From assembly GCA_027405735.1 (NCBI GenBank), contig JAPEHQ010000010.1, positions 1,984,001 through 2,048,000 on the forward strand: a stretch of 64,000 nucleotides of DNA, written 5' to 3'. The DNA comes from Mucor racemosus (lineage: Eukaryota; Mucoromycota; Mucoromycetes; Mucorales; Mucoraceae). A model generated the notes under the pieces. That model did no database searches. It was not told the DNA's origin and was given only the letters and a program-made list of their open reading frames with translations. The position numbers and the translations under genes were made by a program. Of the stretch, positions 34,133-47,103 are shown piece after piece (the stretch's first letter is position 1; the number at the start of each line of letters is the position of its first letter).

Positions 34133-35404
34133 ATGTCTCACGAGGATTCAAGGAAGCCTCATTCTCTACCATTTGAGTCTATATATAAAGAAGTTCTGTG
34201 GGGTAATAATTGTTATAGACGCGATTTTGATTATATGTTTAATCTAAATAGTTGATTAGCAAACAGAACCATTATTGCAGCATCAACGGCAGCAGTAGTT
34301 GGCGTTGTTTCCGGATATCCAGTAACTATCTATAAATATAAACAAAACAAAAAAAAAGCAATCTTTATTAAAAAAAATGTTATTAGTTTGACTCAATTAA
34401 AACAAGACTACAAACACAGCATTATGATTCAATAGCTGCTTGTATCAAACAAACGTATAAAGAGGAAGGCGTAAGAGGATTTTTCAGAGGTGTATTACCG
34501 CCATTGATTACAGTCAGTATCATTAAATCAATATCATTTTCAGTTTATGAAAACTCGAAAATATTCTGTAAAGGTCATTATCCTGCCATATTTGATCAAG
34601 ACACAATGTTATCGACTATGAGAGTATCAACATTGGCAGGTTCTGTGAGCGGTGCATTCATTGCTACACTTAGTTGTCCATTTGAGCTAGTGAAAGTACA
34701 GAAACAGTTGGAATTCTTATTACTGCAGACTAGTAGTATATCAGGAGGAGTAACTGTCATGCCATTTCAAAGTGAAATAAAGCCAACAATTGTCAATAAA
34801 ACAACTGTAGGTGCTGGTTTACCAGTGAAACCTACTGCTATACCACCTATAATTATAAAAAAACCATCGCAAACCTCATACACATCAACATCGAGTTGGC
34901 ATTCTGCCAGAGAAATACTCAAAAAGAAGGGAATTACTGGGATTTATAGTGGATTCAGCTTACATCTTGGTAATTTATACAAAAAAGACATTATGCAAAT
35001 TTAATAAATAATTTTCATGTTTATAAATAGTAAGAGACACAATTGGTACAGGCGTTTACTTTGGTGGTTACGAAACTACAAAATATTTATTAAATGGTAG
35101 TAGAAGTACATCAGCAGGACCATTAACACAATTTTTGGCTGGTGGTATTTGTGGCATAATGTGTTGGATTGTTGTATTTCCACTTGATCTAGTGAAAACA
35201 TTGATTCAAAAAGAAATTCTATTTCCAAAACCAACATATAGAAATGCTATGGATTGTGTGCGAGACATTTATAAACGAAATGGATTAGTTGGATTTTATA
35301 GAGGCATTACAGTAACATTGATTCGAGCATTTCCTATACATTCACTGAACTTTTTGGTGTATGAACAGACATTATTATTAGTCAAACATTTACATCAAAA
35401 ATGA
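34133..35404 (+). CDS. Mitochondrial carrier (SLC25), ornithine/carnitine-carrier-like
   Basis: There are four exons, 34133-34202, 34260-34321, 34387-34969 and 35031-35404, giving 362 residues. Three Px[DE]xx[KR] signatures mark the threefold repeat: PFDSIKTR at residue 44, PFELVKVQ at 142 and PLDLVKTL at 289. The third repeat has RDTIGTGVYFGGYE, a form seen in the ornithine and carnitine/acylcarnitine branch. A Ser/Thr/Pro-rich insert of about 60 residues enlarges the matrix loop of the second repeat. Such carriers exchange metabolites across the inner mitochondrial membrane; the substrate is not certain. Exon 3 was placed by the signature reading across the junction (GYP/FDSIKTRLQTQ). Its stop codon lies inside the last codons of the opposing HSC20 gene. 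Confidence 0.87.
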
Positions 35405-36274
35405 TGCATTTCAATTCGTTTTCCAGGCTCCCAATTCTGAATAGCTTGTTGAATATTTTGCCAATATTGAAGTTTGACAATGTTCTCTTTGACTCGATGA
35501 TAGTCTTTTTGGTTGAATGATTCAGATAATCGTTGTAAAGTAGATTTAAAATTATCTAACAGGCACAAAAAATCAATAAAAAAATATACCATTGTAAAAG
35601 GCTCTTCTTACCTTCATTGATTTTCTTGATTTCTTCTACTTGATCTTTAGTCTGACATTGTTCTAGTTCTTCAATAGAATCCATTACTTCCATTAATAAA
35701 CTTGGATTATTTAAAGCTTTTAAATCAATTGCTTCATGTCCTGCTAATTTTAACATATATTTAGCTCTTGTTAAAGGATTCTTGAGTGTTTGATATGCTT
35801 TGCTAATTAATGCAGATTGTGTCACTGCAAATTTGTGTTCTTTCTAATAGCCAAATTAATGGTAATATTCTAATGATTAAATAGTATCCTCACCTCTGAA
35901 GATTGTCCAAAACTATCTGGATGTGTAATGCGTTGTAATTGCAAATAATTTCGCTTTAATAATCCCTCATTAATATCAAAATTAGGGGATCCCAGTGCTA
36001 ATAATTGGAAAATATCGGTGTTTTTTGTTGGTGGTTGAATAGCCTTGCATTGTTCATTATCACAGACGATATCAAGCTTATTGTGTCTTTCTTTTGAGCA
36101 TTTCCAACATGTATTGGTAACTGCTGTATGTTGCCAACGCTTATTTGAAATTATTGTTGGAGATAATAATCGGAACGAATAAAGATTTTTTGGTGAAACT
36201 ATTTGTAAACGATGCTTTGAAATAAGCCTAAACACCTGAGGTTGTAATACTCTTTTAAATAACTTGATGATCAT
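35395..36274 (-). CDS. JAC1: HSC20/Jac1-type J-protein for iron-sulfur cluster assembly
   Basis: There are three exons on the minus strand, 35894-36274, 35612-35843 and 35395-35555, giving 257 residues. The N terminus is basic and Arg-rich, fitting a mitochondrial presequence. Next come two CxxC-like pairs (C56, C59, C71, C76), the zinc-binding N domain found in HSCB of animals but absent from baker's yeast Jac1. The J domain carries HPD at 118-120 (THPDSFG), and exon 2 continues it (QSALISKAYQTLKNPL). The C-terminal helical HSCB domain binds the scaffold Isu. The protein recruits mitochondrial Hsp70 to release Fe-S clusters from Isu. The gene overlaps the carrier gene by 10 nt, tail to tail, and is divergent from PARN. 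Confidence 0.92.
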
Positions 36275-36400
36275 AATGAGAAAAAGATGAATATCTGACA
36301 GTGAAAAACTTTTCTGCGTGCTTTTTAAAATGGAATTTATATGTAACTAGTAAAAGCAGCGCGTCTTTTAGTTACCTGCAGTTCTGTTCATTTAGAAAAT
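36275..36400. promoter_or_regulatory. Shared divergent promoter, HSC20/PARN
   Basis: Only 126 bp separate the two start codons, so both genes must be driven from this interval or from within each other's 5' ends. No TATA box is evident. A mitochondrial iron-sulfur factor and an mRNA deadenylase would share it. Confidence 0.6.
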
Positions 36401-38333
36401 ATGGAGATATCAAGACAGCAATTCCTTCCAAAATTACCAGAAGTTGAAAAGGCAATTAAAGAATGCGATTTCATGGCAATTGATACTGAATTATCAGGTA
36501 AATTTACAGTTTAAGACAATTACGGCTAAAATTCACTTATTAAAAAGATTCCCATATAATAAAAAGGTCTTCATCGTCCGCCAACTTCTGTTAGACTGTA
36601 TAATATGGCAGATCGCTATCAAGAATATAAGGAAGCAACTGAAAGGTTCTTGATCATTCAATTTGGCCTGTGTACATTCACATGGGATGAACCTTCTGGG
36701 CGATACATTTCAAAACCTTTCAATTTCTACATTTTCCCCACCAGTACAACAGGTCAAATTCAGGCCAATCGAGTATTCATGACTCAAGCTCAAGCTTTTG
36801 ATTTCTTGACAAAACAATCCTTTGATTTTAATAAATGGGTGTATCAGGGTATTCCCTATCTAACTATTGCTGAAGAAAATGAATATGTTGCTGCTGCTAA
36901 TAAGAAAATGAATGATAATATGCCTGACATTCCCATTGATGACAAGGAATTGGACTTTATCAATAATGCTAAACAAAAAATCAATGACTGGATCAATTCA
37001 GAAAAATCGACAAAGGACGAAGGTGTGAATATCACTGCAAAAAATGCATATCAAAGACGCTTGATCTACCAGGAAGCTAGAAAGTAATTTGACTAATTAA
37101 ATGATCTTTCATGCAAATCAAATATTCAATCGTTCGATTTTGTAGATTTGAGGGCTTGACAGCGATTGGAATGCAAGGATTTATCCGTGTGGTCAGATTA
37201 TCAGAAAAACAAGCGCAAGATAGAACCAAAGAAAAGAAAGAAAAGTTTGACAAGGATCGTGCATCTGCAATTGGATTTAGAAAGGTTATTGATTTGATTT
37301 CACAATCTGGAAAAACAGTTGTAGGCCACAATATGCTTTTGGATATTTGTCATATGATTGGGCAGTTTGTAGAGCCTTTGCCTGATACTCTACCTGAATT
37401 TAAGACGCTTGCTCATCGATTATTTCCAAGGTAATGTATTATCTGTATTGCAATATGAGCATATTTTACTTATATCTTTTTTTAGAATGGTTGATACAAA
37501 ATACATGTGCACTGCAGAGCCAGAATTAAGTGTATGGCTATGAAATTGACATGTCCAATGATTGATATTAACTATAAAGCTATTTGCAGGCTATCTTTGG
37601 ATCAGGAACAGCACTAGAAACTTTGAGGTTTGAGACAAAAAAAGATCCATTCAAGAATCCTCATATTGACATGCATTCTGGTTTTCCTCGCTACTTGACT
37701 GAAATGGCTCATGAAGCTGGCTATGATGCGTTTATGACAGGTTTCGTATTTTTAAAGTTGGTTGCTCACTTGGACAAAACTAGAAACCCTGATAAATATG
37801 TCACCATTGAAGCTCAAAGATTAGCTGAGCAAGAAGCAAAGGAAAGAGAAAAAGAAAAAGAAATGGAGCCCAAGGTAGATGCCGATGGATGGGAAATTAG
37901 CGAGAGCGAGGATGATAGCGATCAAATTGCTCATGATAATAGTAACTGGGATTTAGAGGAAGAAGAAATTTACAATTATGGATCTATTCGAATTGATTTA
38001 ACAAACAAAAATGGTGCTATGGATAACGTACTATCCTCCATCAACAACAAAACAGCGCTTGTACGAACTGCCTTTGATTGCTTTGATTTTGCTGAGCAAG
38101 AGGTTATTTCTAATCAAAGTAATACTTTCCATGTTAAATATGCAGCTGGTAAAACATTTGATAAAGCAACAGCAGAACCTCTATTTATGAAATATGGCAA
38201 ATTCATTGTTGAGCCTAATGATGAGTGCTCGTCGTTTGTCATCTTTGAAAACTTTAGAGACGATCCTAACAGTATAAAGATTGATAGCGAAGAATATACA
38301 GTTTTTCCAATTGCACAATATCTTGAAAGATAG
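36401..38333 (+). CDS. PARN: PARN-like poly(A)-specific ribonuclease (CAF1/DEDD family)
   Basis: There are five exons, 36401-36497, 36567-37083, 37146-37430, 37486-37531 and 37590-38333, giving 562 residues. The DEDDh catalytic set is visible: D28 and E30 (AIDTELSG, the same numbers as in human PARN), D271 (VGHNMLLD), and H356 with D361 (HEAGYDAF). An R3H-like segment is at about residues 170-205 (INDWI...YQRRLIYQEARK). The C-terminal half has a charged linker (EREKEKEMEP) and an RRM-like region. PARN shortens mRNA and small-RNA poly(A) tails. Exon 4 is only 46 nt and was placed by frame and by the splice sites AGT/GTATGG and GCAG/GCT. Human PARN is about 640 residues; the difference is at the C terminus. 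Confidence 0.92.
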
Positions 38334-38713
38334 AAATTGCATGATTATTGGTCTATAATATCACACCTTTTGTCTATATTTAAAGATTTAACTTAATAAA
38401 TTTGATTTGATATGTAAAGCATGCTTGACTAATTTCTGTTTTTAAGGTTCTTGGTCTAATCCCGTCGCTTTAAAGGGGCATATATTCTTAATCTTTTACA
38501 TCATACAAGATCAAAGCAATCTGAACCATCTTTATTTACAAACAAAAAATATAGTAACATATTTCAGGTCTCAAGGTCTGTCAATATTTATAGTTCTGCA
38601 TCAATATCTTGATTTCGATTGTAGAAAATTCTTTGAAAACGATACGATATTAAGTCCAAATTTAAGCAAAGAGTATACAAGATATATTATAATCGAATTT
38701 CCATTTTATTAAT
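38334..38713. other. Convergent 3' interval between PARN and the beta-glucosidase
   Basis: 380 bp between two stop codons on opposite strands. It holds both 3' UTRs; AATAAA-like signals occur near 38395. No gene is seen. Confidence 0.6.
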
Positions 38714-41381
38714 TTAATTATCGTTATTAACAACTTCTAATTCAAATTCTTGATCAGCAATCAAGATTTTGACAAGGCCATTATCAATTGTATCTTGTGG
38801 AACACCATCAATACCAGTGTAACGGAATAAATCAGCATCCACTGCGAAACGAACATTGACAGTTTGTCCTGCAGGAATTGAGACTTTTTGGAAGGCTTTC
38901 AAAAGTTTTGCAGGTGGTGTAACAATACGGAATGGCTGCTGTACAAACATCATGATAGTCTCTTTACCGTCTACTGGGCTAGTGTTTGTGATATTAACAG
39001 ATACTTCCTTTTCCATTTCACCAGTGAATAAGTATTGAGTATCGTCATTATTAAATAGACCGTTAACAGTAATATTGCTATATTTGAAAGTAGAGTAACT
39101 AAGGCCATGACCGAATTCATAGAGAGGGTCCCAGAGATCGTTAGCAGATCTCCAGTAATTCAAGGTAGTATCACCAGCGTATTTAGGGTATGTGTAAGGT
39201 AATTTTCCAGAAGGGTTTGTAAGACCAAAGATAACTTCTCCAATAGCTTGACCACCCCATGGACCAGGAAGATATGCTTGCAAAATAGCGTCTGAATTGT
39301 CATGAATTGAGTCTAATACACGAGGTCTTCCTTCTAATAAAACAGTAACCAATGGCTTCTCCTTGCCAATCAAGTTTGAAAGCTTGTCTACATTATCGAT
39401 CTGGCCTTGAGGTAAAGTTAAATCATGAATATTTCCAGGCAATTCAGAATAAACATGTTCACCAACGCAAACAATAAAAGCATCGAAATCTTTGGCTTTT
39501 TCTAATACTAAATCCATGCTATCATCATTACCGTCAATTGTGAAGCCTTGGATGTATTCGATTTCTACACCTTCAGGAGCAGTGTTTTGAATACCTTCTA
39601 AAATGCTGGTACCCTTATCGTAGAATTGCTCATCACTGACATTTCCGTGCCAAGCATCTTCGGCAGGACCTTGCCATTGAATAGTCCAACCGCCAGCTAA
39701 ATGACCCAAATTGTTGCCATTTGGACCAACAACAAGTACTCGCTTTACTTTTTCCTTGGTCAGTGGTAATGCAGCATTTTCATTCTTGAGCAATGTTAAG
39801 GATTCTCTTGCAGCTTCAACAGCAACTTCAATATCGTTATCGTTTTGCACCATTGCTTGTAATTTAGGATCGGCTTTCCAACCATTTGGTTCTAAAAGAC
39901 CCACATCTTTCTTGAGTTGTAATAAACGAGCAATTGATTCATCAACACGCTCAATTGATACACGCCCTTCTTTGATTAAATCCATCATGGAATCAAAGAA
40001 AATAACATCGGAAGGAACCATGGACATATCAATACTTGTATCTGAAATAGCCATACGAACAGCCTCTTTATGAGAAGCAGCTACCATATGTTTGATATGC
40101 AAATTTTCAATCTCTTGCCAATCTGTAACAAGCATACCATCGAACTTCATTTGATCTCTCAAAAGTTGACGCAAGTATTTTTTAGATGAGACGACAGGTT
40201 CACCATTGATATCAATGTAACTTTCCATGGCTGTTGCAACACCTGCATCAATAGCAGCTTGGAATCCAGGCACAAAATAATCATGAATTGTTCTTTCAGA
40301 GACAACTGTAGAATCACGATCTTGGCCACTATATTATTTATTGTGTTAATTTATATATAAATGTAAATGTTATTTATAATTATACCTGTAAGGAGCACCG
40401 TATGCGATGAAATGCTTCATACAAGCAGCTACTTTAGTACGATCTGTCTTGTATTTTCCTTGATAACCTCTGATAGAAGCAACACCCATGACAGAAGACA
40501 AATGAGGATCTTCTCCAAAATTTTCAAATACTCTGGGCCATTGCTTATTAACTGGGATATCTAAAACAGGAGCAAATGTCCTATAAAATATGAAATATTG
40601 ATTAAATAAAGCTTTTAAATGATCAGAGGCAAATGCAATTACCATTGCACACCAGCTGCACGAGTATCTCTGGCAGTGATAGATGCTGAGTCATAAGCCA
40701 ATTGAGGATTGAAACTTGCAGCAATGTTGATACCATGAGGGAAAATTGTGGCTATTGCATTTAATTAGTCAAAAAAAAATAACATATACGAATATCAGTG
40801 TTTTTACATACTATTAGCAACATAGTGAGCACCGTGAATATGATCCAAACTAGTTAAAACATTTGTTACTACTACAATAATTGATGTTATATCATTGGTA
40901 TGCTTACCCATAAATGATGGGAATCTTGAAGGTAGAATTGACAGATAATGTAATTTCTTGGATTTCTTCAATAATTTTAGCGTAGTTAACAGCGTCATAG
41001 TTCTTTCCGTCACTAAATATGTGCATTTTAGTACCATATTCAAGTATTTTCTAATAAATTAAACTCTTACACTGCCAATTGGTTTAAGTAGGATCCAACA
41101 TAATAGTTTTTAGCATAATGTTCTACTGCAGTACGGTTAAGCACACCATCTTTTCCAAGAACCAGATCTTGATTGATTTGAGTCATTTGACCAATCTTCT
41201 CTTCGATAGTCATTTTATCAATCATGTCCATAATGTCGGCATCAATGGTGACCCCAGGTCTATCATATTCATCATTGTTTAATGTACCATATTTGTGATG
41301 GTCTGTATTGGTGGCTAAAGCTGTGCAACTGCCTAATGAAAAGAGTAAAACCAGATATACGCTTTGTCTGATGGAGAGCAT
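38714..41381 (-). CDS. Secreted glycoside hydrolase family 3 beta-glucosidase
   Basis: There are six exons on the minus strand: 41071-41381, 40908-41012, 40812-40849, 40643-40751, 40386-40580 and 38714-40328, giving 790 residues. A signal peptide is clear (residues 1 to about 23, cut near CTALA). The GH3 N-terminal barrel has MTIEEKIGQMTQ, PIIYGLDHIHGAHYV, TIFPHGINIAASFNP and KHFIAYG. The nucleophile is D322 in LVTDWQE. The second domain has VLVVGPNGNNLGHLAGGWT and YAGDTT, and the C-terminal fibronectin-like domain is present (EFGHGLSYSTF marks the boundary). It should cleave terminal beta-glucose from cello-oligosaccharides or glucan outside the cell. Exon 3 is only 38 nt. The upstream frame in exon 1 fixes the start. 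Confidence 0.93.
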
Positions 41382-42359
41382 TTTTATTTGGCTTTTGGTC
41401 TATGTGAGAAGAAAAATCAAAGGGTAAGAAAACATCTGCATTTATATCATTCAGAAACTTAGTAGCATTCAGAAATTTAGTAGCATTCCCTTAAATTTAT
41501 ATATTAAATTCATAGCTATAGAGTTCTAGATTTGAATGAAATAAATACTACTATATACTAAATACATAGCTATGCATACATAACTTCAGCTGGAAACGGG
41601 TACCTGAGACAAACAGATTCTTAAACTCTTATCTATGTAGAATTTTCAGTTCACATACTTTAGATAAAATACCCATCAATCAATTAGTTTAAAATTTTGT
41701 AGATCAAATAAATAAATACGTATATATGTATATGCTCGGGTATTTTTTGATAATAAATACACAAAATGTGTATTTGACACTTATCATATGAGCAATATAT
41801 AATGGATATTGATATAATTTGAAATTATAAATTTGACCGAGTGAATTACTGTGTTTATTTTGCCACGTTTCTAAAATTGGGAATGTGCAAGAATAACATT
41901 TCTGCTTTTCATGTCCATTGTTTGTGTTTACATGTAATTTAATATCGCCACATTTACTTGATGTATATGTACTTGTGAAATATAAAACCTTAATTTGTTT
42001 ACAATGCAATTAAGAGGAGTAAACAAATACTGGCTATTCCTCAAGAGTTAACGGACCTAGCTAAACTACTACTTTATTTTCGTTTTGTTCGCTTTGATAC
42101 TTATATATAGATGCGTAATATAAATAGATATATTAGCAAACTCTGATAAATACGAGGATTTGTATATTTGAAGTTTATTTTTTGTGTCAAGGAATTGCAC
42201 TTTAAAGCATTTTTTTGCAGTGAGGGAAATGTAGTGGTACCTGCCCTATATAATTATATTTTAGAGCAAGTTACGCTCCCTATGATGAAACGGATATTGA
42301 TAAAAACATTGAGTTTATTCACTTGTGTTAATTTTCCAACTTTTCAATCTTTGAATTCA
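41382..42359. other. 5' flank of the beta-glucosidase, nothing else seen
   Basis: AT-rich noncoding DNA with a short local duplication near 41452-41485 (CATTCAGAAA followed by TTAGTAGCATTC). No conserved open frame. Confidence 0.45.
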
Positions 42360-43450
42360 CTATGTGCCTCATTTTCTGTAAGTAACCCATACTAAACACT
42401 TTTCATTATATACCTTAGATAATCAAAAATAGATGTGAATTGGTCTTATTATGTTATCTATTCCTAAATTTATTATATATCTCACGAAAGACTAAAAAAA
42501 AAAGCAAAATGTACCACTTTTTCCTTGAAAACTGGGTCTCATTTTTCATCCCTGCTCTACTTTTTGTTTTCACTAAATAACACCAAAAAAAATTATACGC
42601 CAATGTACCTGAGATGTTAAGCTTTAATCCAAAAATGAGTATCCAAAAATATCCTATTTTTTGCAGTTGGTATTAATTTTTCAGTGCTGAGGTTTCAGAT
42701 TTTTTACGCGTATTTCACTGCTAATGGATTGAAAACTTTGAGGCTTCATATCTCTAGAAAAAATTAAGCCATACTAACACTTTTTAATAATGAAACTTAC
42801 TTGTTTTGAAGCGTTCTATAACATATTTGAACATAAAAAAATTCCGAGCACCTTTATTTTTTTTTCATTTTTTTTGGCATTTCTATAGTAGGTTTCAAAA
42901 TATTGGTTAAATTGAGCAACATTTTTTTTTATTCGTATCATCAAGCTCGTTGAGCTCTCTCAGACCCAATTTAGAGTTTTTCAAAATATTGATTTTTCGT
43001 GGAGATATCCTCAAAAATGTATACAAAAAAGTACCTCCATTTTTAGCTTCCATTTTCCCCTTGTATACCCTCACCCCAAATTCTGAAACAGAAAAAAAAT
43101 TGACAAAAATGCTATTTTCTCTACGAATAATGTAGCTAGAAGATTTTGCAATAGCTCAATCGATAGCTAATTTGTTTGCGCATCATTTAAATTAATTATA
43201 TTTTGAATATGCTTACAAAAAGTGATGTGTATCTTCAAAAAACCTCCAAAATTTCAATTGTATTTTACGCACAATTTAACGTGGAATGTTTGTCTAATTT
43301 TTATTTATATGGATGCAGAATCTAAAACTGTACAAAAACTATTTAATACACTTTGTCGACTTATTTTGCAGCTCATTAGCCATTAAACGATTTTGTTTTT
43401 TTGAATCATTTTTCGTACATTTCAACAAATAGATTTTGGAATCCCGTTAT
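42360..43450 (+). repeat. Rep-B long noncoding repeat, partial copy
   Basis: It aligns with 21460-22512 and 53345-54425 (GAGTATCCAAAAATATCC, GCAGTTGGTATTAATTTT, ATGCAGAATCTAAAACTGTA). Similarity fades near ATTTTGGAATCCCG at about 43435, so the rest of Rep-B is missing or strongly diverged. Confidence 0.65.
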
Positions 43451-44824
43451 GATAGGTTTTAGCCTGTATTTTGCACAAATTAATAATACAGATACTGAAA
43501 AAATTAGAAGCTTTAAAATGCATTAATGGTGGTGTAATATTCATCATGCGAATTGAATCTATACTTCCTTAATTTGTGTATGGTGTCAAAAAATTCAATA
43601 GTTTGTAGAGATATCATATCAATGTTAAAGAGGGATTTCTGCTTCATTAAACATTAGATGATGTGATGAAAAAAATTATTGGGTAATATTGTTAAATAAT
43701 GGTGGCGTTTAATGCTACCAAATAGATGTCATTAAATTATGAATTATCTGCTAGTGCATATACTCAAAACTTTGTGCACTTAGTATCACCGTCTATAAAA
43801 TTGAACGTATTTGCACAAAAATGGCTGCCGCATAATATGTTCAATTTCAAGTTTGCGTTTCAAAAACATAAGTAAAGGGTTTCTGAAATTATTTCAATGT
43901 ATTTATATAGATGTATATTTGAGAAATATTATTTAAATGCTTTCACAAATGGAAAAAACGGAATGCGCTATATTTAAAGAGAATATGAAAAATGGGCTAG
44001 TTTGAAGACAGACAACATGAATATATACTGTATTGTTTTATTTTCTCACAAGAGATGTTTTAAAAAGTAGTTGTATAATATAGAAACATTACATCAATAG
44101 CTCAATTTGGCATTGGGAACTTTTTTTCATACAAATATAGCAGGATATAAACGGCTAGTAATCGATATATAACCTTATATGTACAACCATGTCGTACTTG
44201 CATATCATTACAATGTTAATAGAAAAAAAAATATTCAAAATTATATGGATTTGAAAAAAAAAAAAAAAAAAAAAAAAAAAAGAAAAAAGGCACTGCATGT
44301 GTAATGAAACAAAAAAATGACAGCTGCATGAAATAAATATACCACCATTTTCACCCTAAACTTTCTCAAAAATGGAAGAAAAGAAGCACTGCATTTTCTT
44401 CTCAACTCCCTGTATAGACTCTATAAACCTATATTTATGAGAAAATATATAACTAGGGCTGGTTGGAAGCTGAAACTTGGAAAAAAGACTTTCTGTAAAT
44501 CATGAACGGAACCAATAATAATAGGTGGTGTAACGTATTTGCTGGTGAAAAAGAGAATACCCTCGTGTGACTAGCCCAGCTTACTATACCCTTCCTCCTT
44601 TCCCTGCTCCCCGCCTTTCTCACTATTGTTAAATTGGTAAAATACTGTATTTTACTTTCTTTTACCCTTTTCTCTTTCCTTCTTCACTTGTTGCGCTTTT
44701 TTTGAATCATTTTTTAACCTTAAAATTCAATCAAAATTTGGAAAATTGAAACAACAAACTAGCTATTTAATACACGACGGGTAGTAAAATTAGAATAACG
44801 ATTGAAAATAATAATAAAAAAGGA
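43451..44824. other. Intergenic stretch upstream of the kinase-like gene
   Basis: No gene is seen. A 28-nt A run lies at 44254-44281. The last 250 nt are pyrimidine-rich (CCTTCCTCCTTTCCCTGCTC), which fits a promoter or 5' UTR of the gene at 44825. Confidence 0.5.
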
Positions 44825-46388
44825 ATGATGGATGATAGCGAAATTGAACGCATTTACGCACAACAATTACACGAAGAACTATTAAATCAAACTCGACTGG
44901 CAGTAACTCAATTTATCGAATTGTGCCCTGATGTGTTTGGGTTAGAAAATTTAATTTTACAAACTGATCAATTTTTATCTCCTATAAATGAAAGAGTCGC
45001 TCAATTATACCAAGATGTCTGTGAAACTTACATTGATAACGGTTTGCCTTTTGATCATGCATGGGTAAATTTTATTAGCAATAGCAAAGTAAATAGACAA
45101 ACTCAATTAATAATTACTAGAACTGGATCATGTTATGGAGACAGCAACTCTCTTTTAAAGCATTATCCGACAATTATGGTCAAGATCAAGTTGTTACTGC
45201 AGTGCATCCAAGAGCCCGAAAAGCAGTTAGTCAGATTTATAAAGAAAATCTGGATAAATATATGCAATGGTTTCCATGGTCTTGGTTTTCCGAAATGCAA
45301 TTTATTGGTGCTGGTGGATTTTCAGCTGTATATGCCGTGTATATGACACCTGCTTATGACCCCCAACCGCTTCGTATGGCATTAAAGATTGTAGATGATA
45401 AACTTTTGAATGAGGTATTTAGACCATGGAAACAAAATCAATTTTTATTAATATTTGTGTTGCATAGATATCAGTACAATCAAAGGCATTTTTGCCATTA
45501 CTATTCCAAGGTCTTACAGTCTGTGAAAGCACTGGCGACCTGATGATGGTTATGAAATTTAGTAACGACGGTAATCTTGAAGATCACATGCAACAACTTC
45601 CATTAGGCGATCTTGATTTGAAAACAATAACAGGCACAATTCTTCGATTAGCAGCCAATCTAGCTGATTTACATAAAGTCGGCATGTGCCATCGCAATGT
45701 TCATCCTCGCAACATTGTGTGCACTGATTCCGATTACTTTTTGGTAGATTATCGATTTGCAACACCTTCTCGTGAATCATCATCTGTAACAGCACTTACT
45801 AAAGCAGTCTATGGTCGATTACCTTATGTTGCTCCTGAAGTACGTCAAGGAATTTACACTGAAAAATCTGATATTTATGGACTCGGTATCATAATTTGGC
45901 AATTAGTCAGTAAAGTTATTTTTCCTTCGCCTGATGTACTTTTAGACGGCAATAAAGGTCCTGAAGATCATGTTTATCGAATCGAACCAGTTCCAGGCTT
46001 ACCTGAATGGTATCAGAAATTATATGTCGCTTGCTTAGAACCTCGACCTGAAAATCGCCCAGATGCACTCGAAATTTGTCAAGCATTACAGCCAATTCAC
46101 AGTGGTCTCGATTTTTCCGTGCCACTAGATCGAAGAGTAACAGAATATATTGTAGCGAGAAGGGCAGAAGCTGCTGATCATCTTCGAACATATGCTAAAG
46201 TAAAAGGTATCGTTTCAGCATCAACAACTCGTTTGTATACCCTATCAAATTTGCCCTCAACTCAACAATTTATCGCTTTACCTTTTGAAAATACATCTTT
46301 TCATTCGGTTTGGACAGTAACGGACGCTTCCTCTGATACCTTTTCTCTCTCTGCATATATTGACACTACTGCCCCGACTCTTATTTAA
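44825..46388 (+). CDS. Divergent kinase-like protein, probable pseudokinase (TKL-like)
   Basis: There are three exons, 44825-45088, 45145-45414 and 45468-46388, giving 484 residues. Residues 1-130 are helical and unassigned. The kinase fold then starts: glycine loop GAGGFSAVY (144-152), AxK lysine K169, then HRNVHPRN at 253-260 where the normal text is HRDLxxxN, so the catalytic-base Asp is Asn255. The DFG site reads VDYRF, with the metal-binding Asp (272) kept. The activation end YGRLPYVAPEV and KSDIYGLGIIIWQL are typical of the large TKL-like family of Mucoromycota. Loss of the HRD Asp argues for a scaffold or allosteric role, but residual activity cannot be excluded. The first intron could also end at 45120 (32 nt); I prefer 56 nt because the longer one has a branch-site-like ACTAGA. 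Confidence 0.82.
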
Positions 46389-47103
46389 TACACATACCTC
46401 CATTGTTTTATATTTATAATAATCAAAAATTTAATAAAATTTTGGCCTTTTTAATTTGTACAGTAATAATAACGTTTATTGCTAAAATTAAAGGATTTTT
46501 ATTCCAGTATTAATGATTATTTCTGGACTTTGTTAAGGAATAAATAACGCATATAACTCATACTTTACAAGAATATTTTTATGGTTTATATAAACCGTTA
46601 CAAACATGCTTAAAACTGGATGCTCATCAGGTGATTGATTTTATCACACAATAAAATATAAATTCACAGTATTAATGCATTTTTTAAAGGTTTTTCAAGT
46701 AGAAAAGTAAGTATACTTGTATTGGGTACACCAGCTTTCTACAAACGGAAAGAATATTACATTTGTAAGCAAATAATATTTGTATAATACGTCGTAAACA
46801 TTTTGTCTTGGCTCAGCAATATTAGAGTTCTCCCCTCCCTTTTTTATAGTAAATCAAGTCGAGTAATTTTATATGTAAATATGAAGGTTTTATAGAGTTT
46901 AATATAAATAAATGTTAAGGTACAAAAAAAGAAGACGAGGAAAAGTAAATCATACGAAAAATCCAAACATATTCTGTAATTTACTGAATTCTGTTTGAAA
47001 AAACCAGTCTAATGGTGCATTAAGGAACAGTATATATTAAAGTTTTTGATGCTTTATAATTTAGCTCTTCTTCTTTCGACTTATTGTATTATTATAAAGA
47101 AAA
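46389..47103. other. Intergenic between kinase-like and metacaspase genes
   Basis: AT-rich, no gene seen. It contains the 3' flank of one gene and the 5' flank of the next. Confidence 0.5.

Noticed and set aside
45089..45120. 32-nt first intron of the kinase-like gene
   Set aside because: It keeps the frame but is shorter than any other intron here; the 56-nt alternative ending at 45144 is more typical.
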